Shown here piece by piece: positions 23,706-23,724 of a DNA stretch of 23,724 nucleotides. The first letter of the stretch is position 1. Each line of letters starts with the position of its first letter. A program made the translations under genes and the position numbers. The notes under the pieces were generated by a model. It saw only the letters and a list, made by a program, of their open reading frames with translations. It searched no databases and was not told the DNA's origin. The stretch is from Planctomycetaceae bacterium UBA2671. GTDB taxonomy: Bacteria > Planctomycetota > Planctomycetia > Planctomycetales > Planctomycetaceae. The stretch lies in contig DEML01000030.1 of the NCBI GenBank assembly GCA_002359185.1, positions 288,800 to 312,523 on the forward strand. The letters are read 5' to 3'.

Positions 23706-23724
23706 GGGTGGCCCAGATAGCTCC
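23706..23724. repeat. Partial CCCAGATAG-family palindrome at window edge
   Basis: GGGTGGCCCAGATAGCTCC repeats the left arm and loop of 11761-11779 with GTGG for GTAG; it is cut by the end of the window. Confidence 0.7.

Overview
The window looks like chromosomal DNA of a planctomycete (Planctomycetota, probably Planctomycetales of the Rubinisphaera/Gimesia kind). The evidence is a DUF1559 prepilin-like protein, a PQQ-like beta-propeller protein opening with the usual WPVFLGPSG block, a secreted prenyltransferase/squalene-cyclase-like repeat protein, and intergenic repeats that read as LTRSVSEG or LNPKRKRGDG when translated. The genus is inference; no rRNA or tRNA gene was seen.

Layout. 1-1585: exported beta-propeller protein. 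1586-4028: an accessory, partly AT-rich segment with a MazF-type toxin and its antitoxin, a small TTG-start ORF, a broken second copy of the beta-propeller gene's 3' end, a CPCC-domain lipoprotein and a zinc-ribbon protein. 4029-6854: a LysA-family decarboxylase and an exported M14 carboxypeptidase. 7039-10482: a MotB/OmpA-like protein with no MotA beside it, a cysteine-rich lipoprotein and a sensor histidine kinase with no response regulator beside it. 10714-13179: DUF1559 protein and the cyclase-like repeat protein. 13340-15327: EpmB-like radical SAM aminomutase, divergent from its expected substrate EF-P. 15452-19938: small membrane protein, MiaB and RecG. 20011-23569: GNAT acetyltransferase, a lipoprotein, a small unknown protein and XerC. 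23686-23701 matches the ParB-binding site parS.

Gene organisation. Most genes stand alone, separated by roughly 100-430 bases. The only clear co-translated pair is the toxin-antitoxin module, with a 4-base overlap. Functional links are modest: EpmB with EF-P, MiaB with EF-P in translation, and RecG, XerC and parS in chromosome maintenance and segregation.

The most unusual property is the intergenic DNA. Nearly every gap holds short palindromes, often in inverted pairs. At least five different hairpin families are preceded by the same GTAG tetranucleotide (GTGG or GTGC in others), which is the architecture of REP/BIME elements mobilised by RAYT (TnpA-REP) transposases. No RAYT gene is in the window. 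I found no CRISPR array, complete insertion sequence or prophage.
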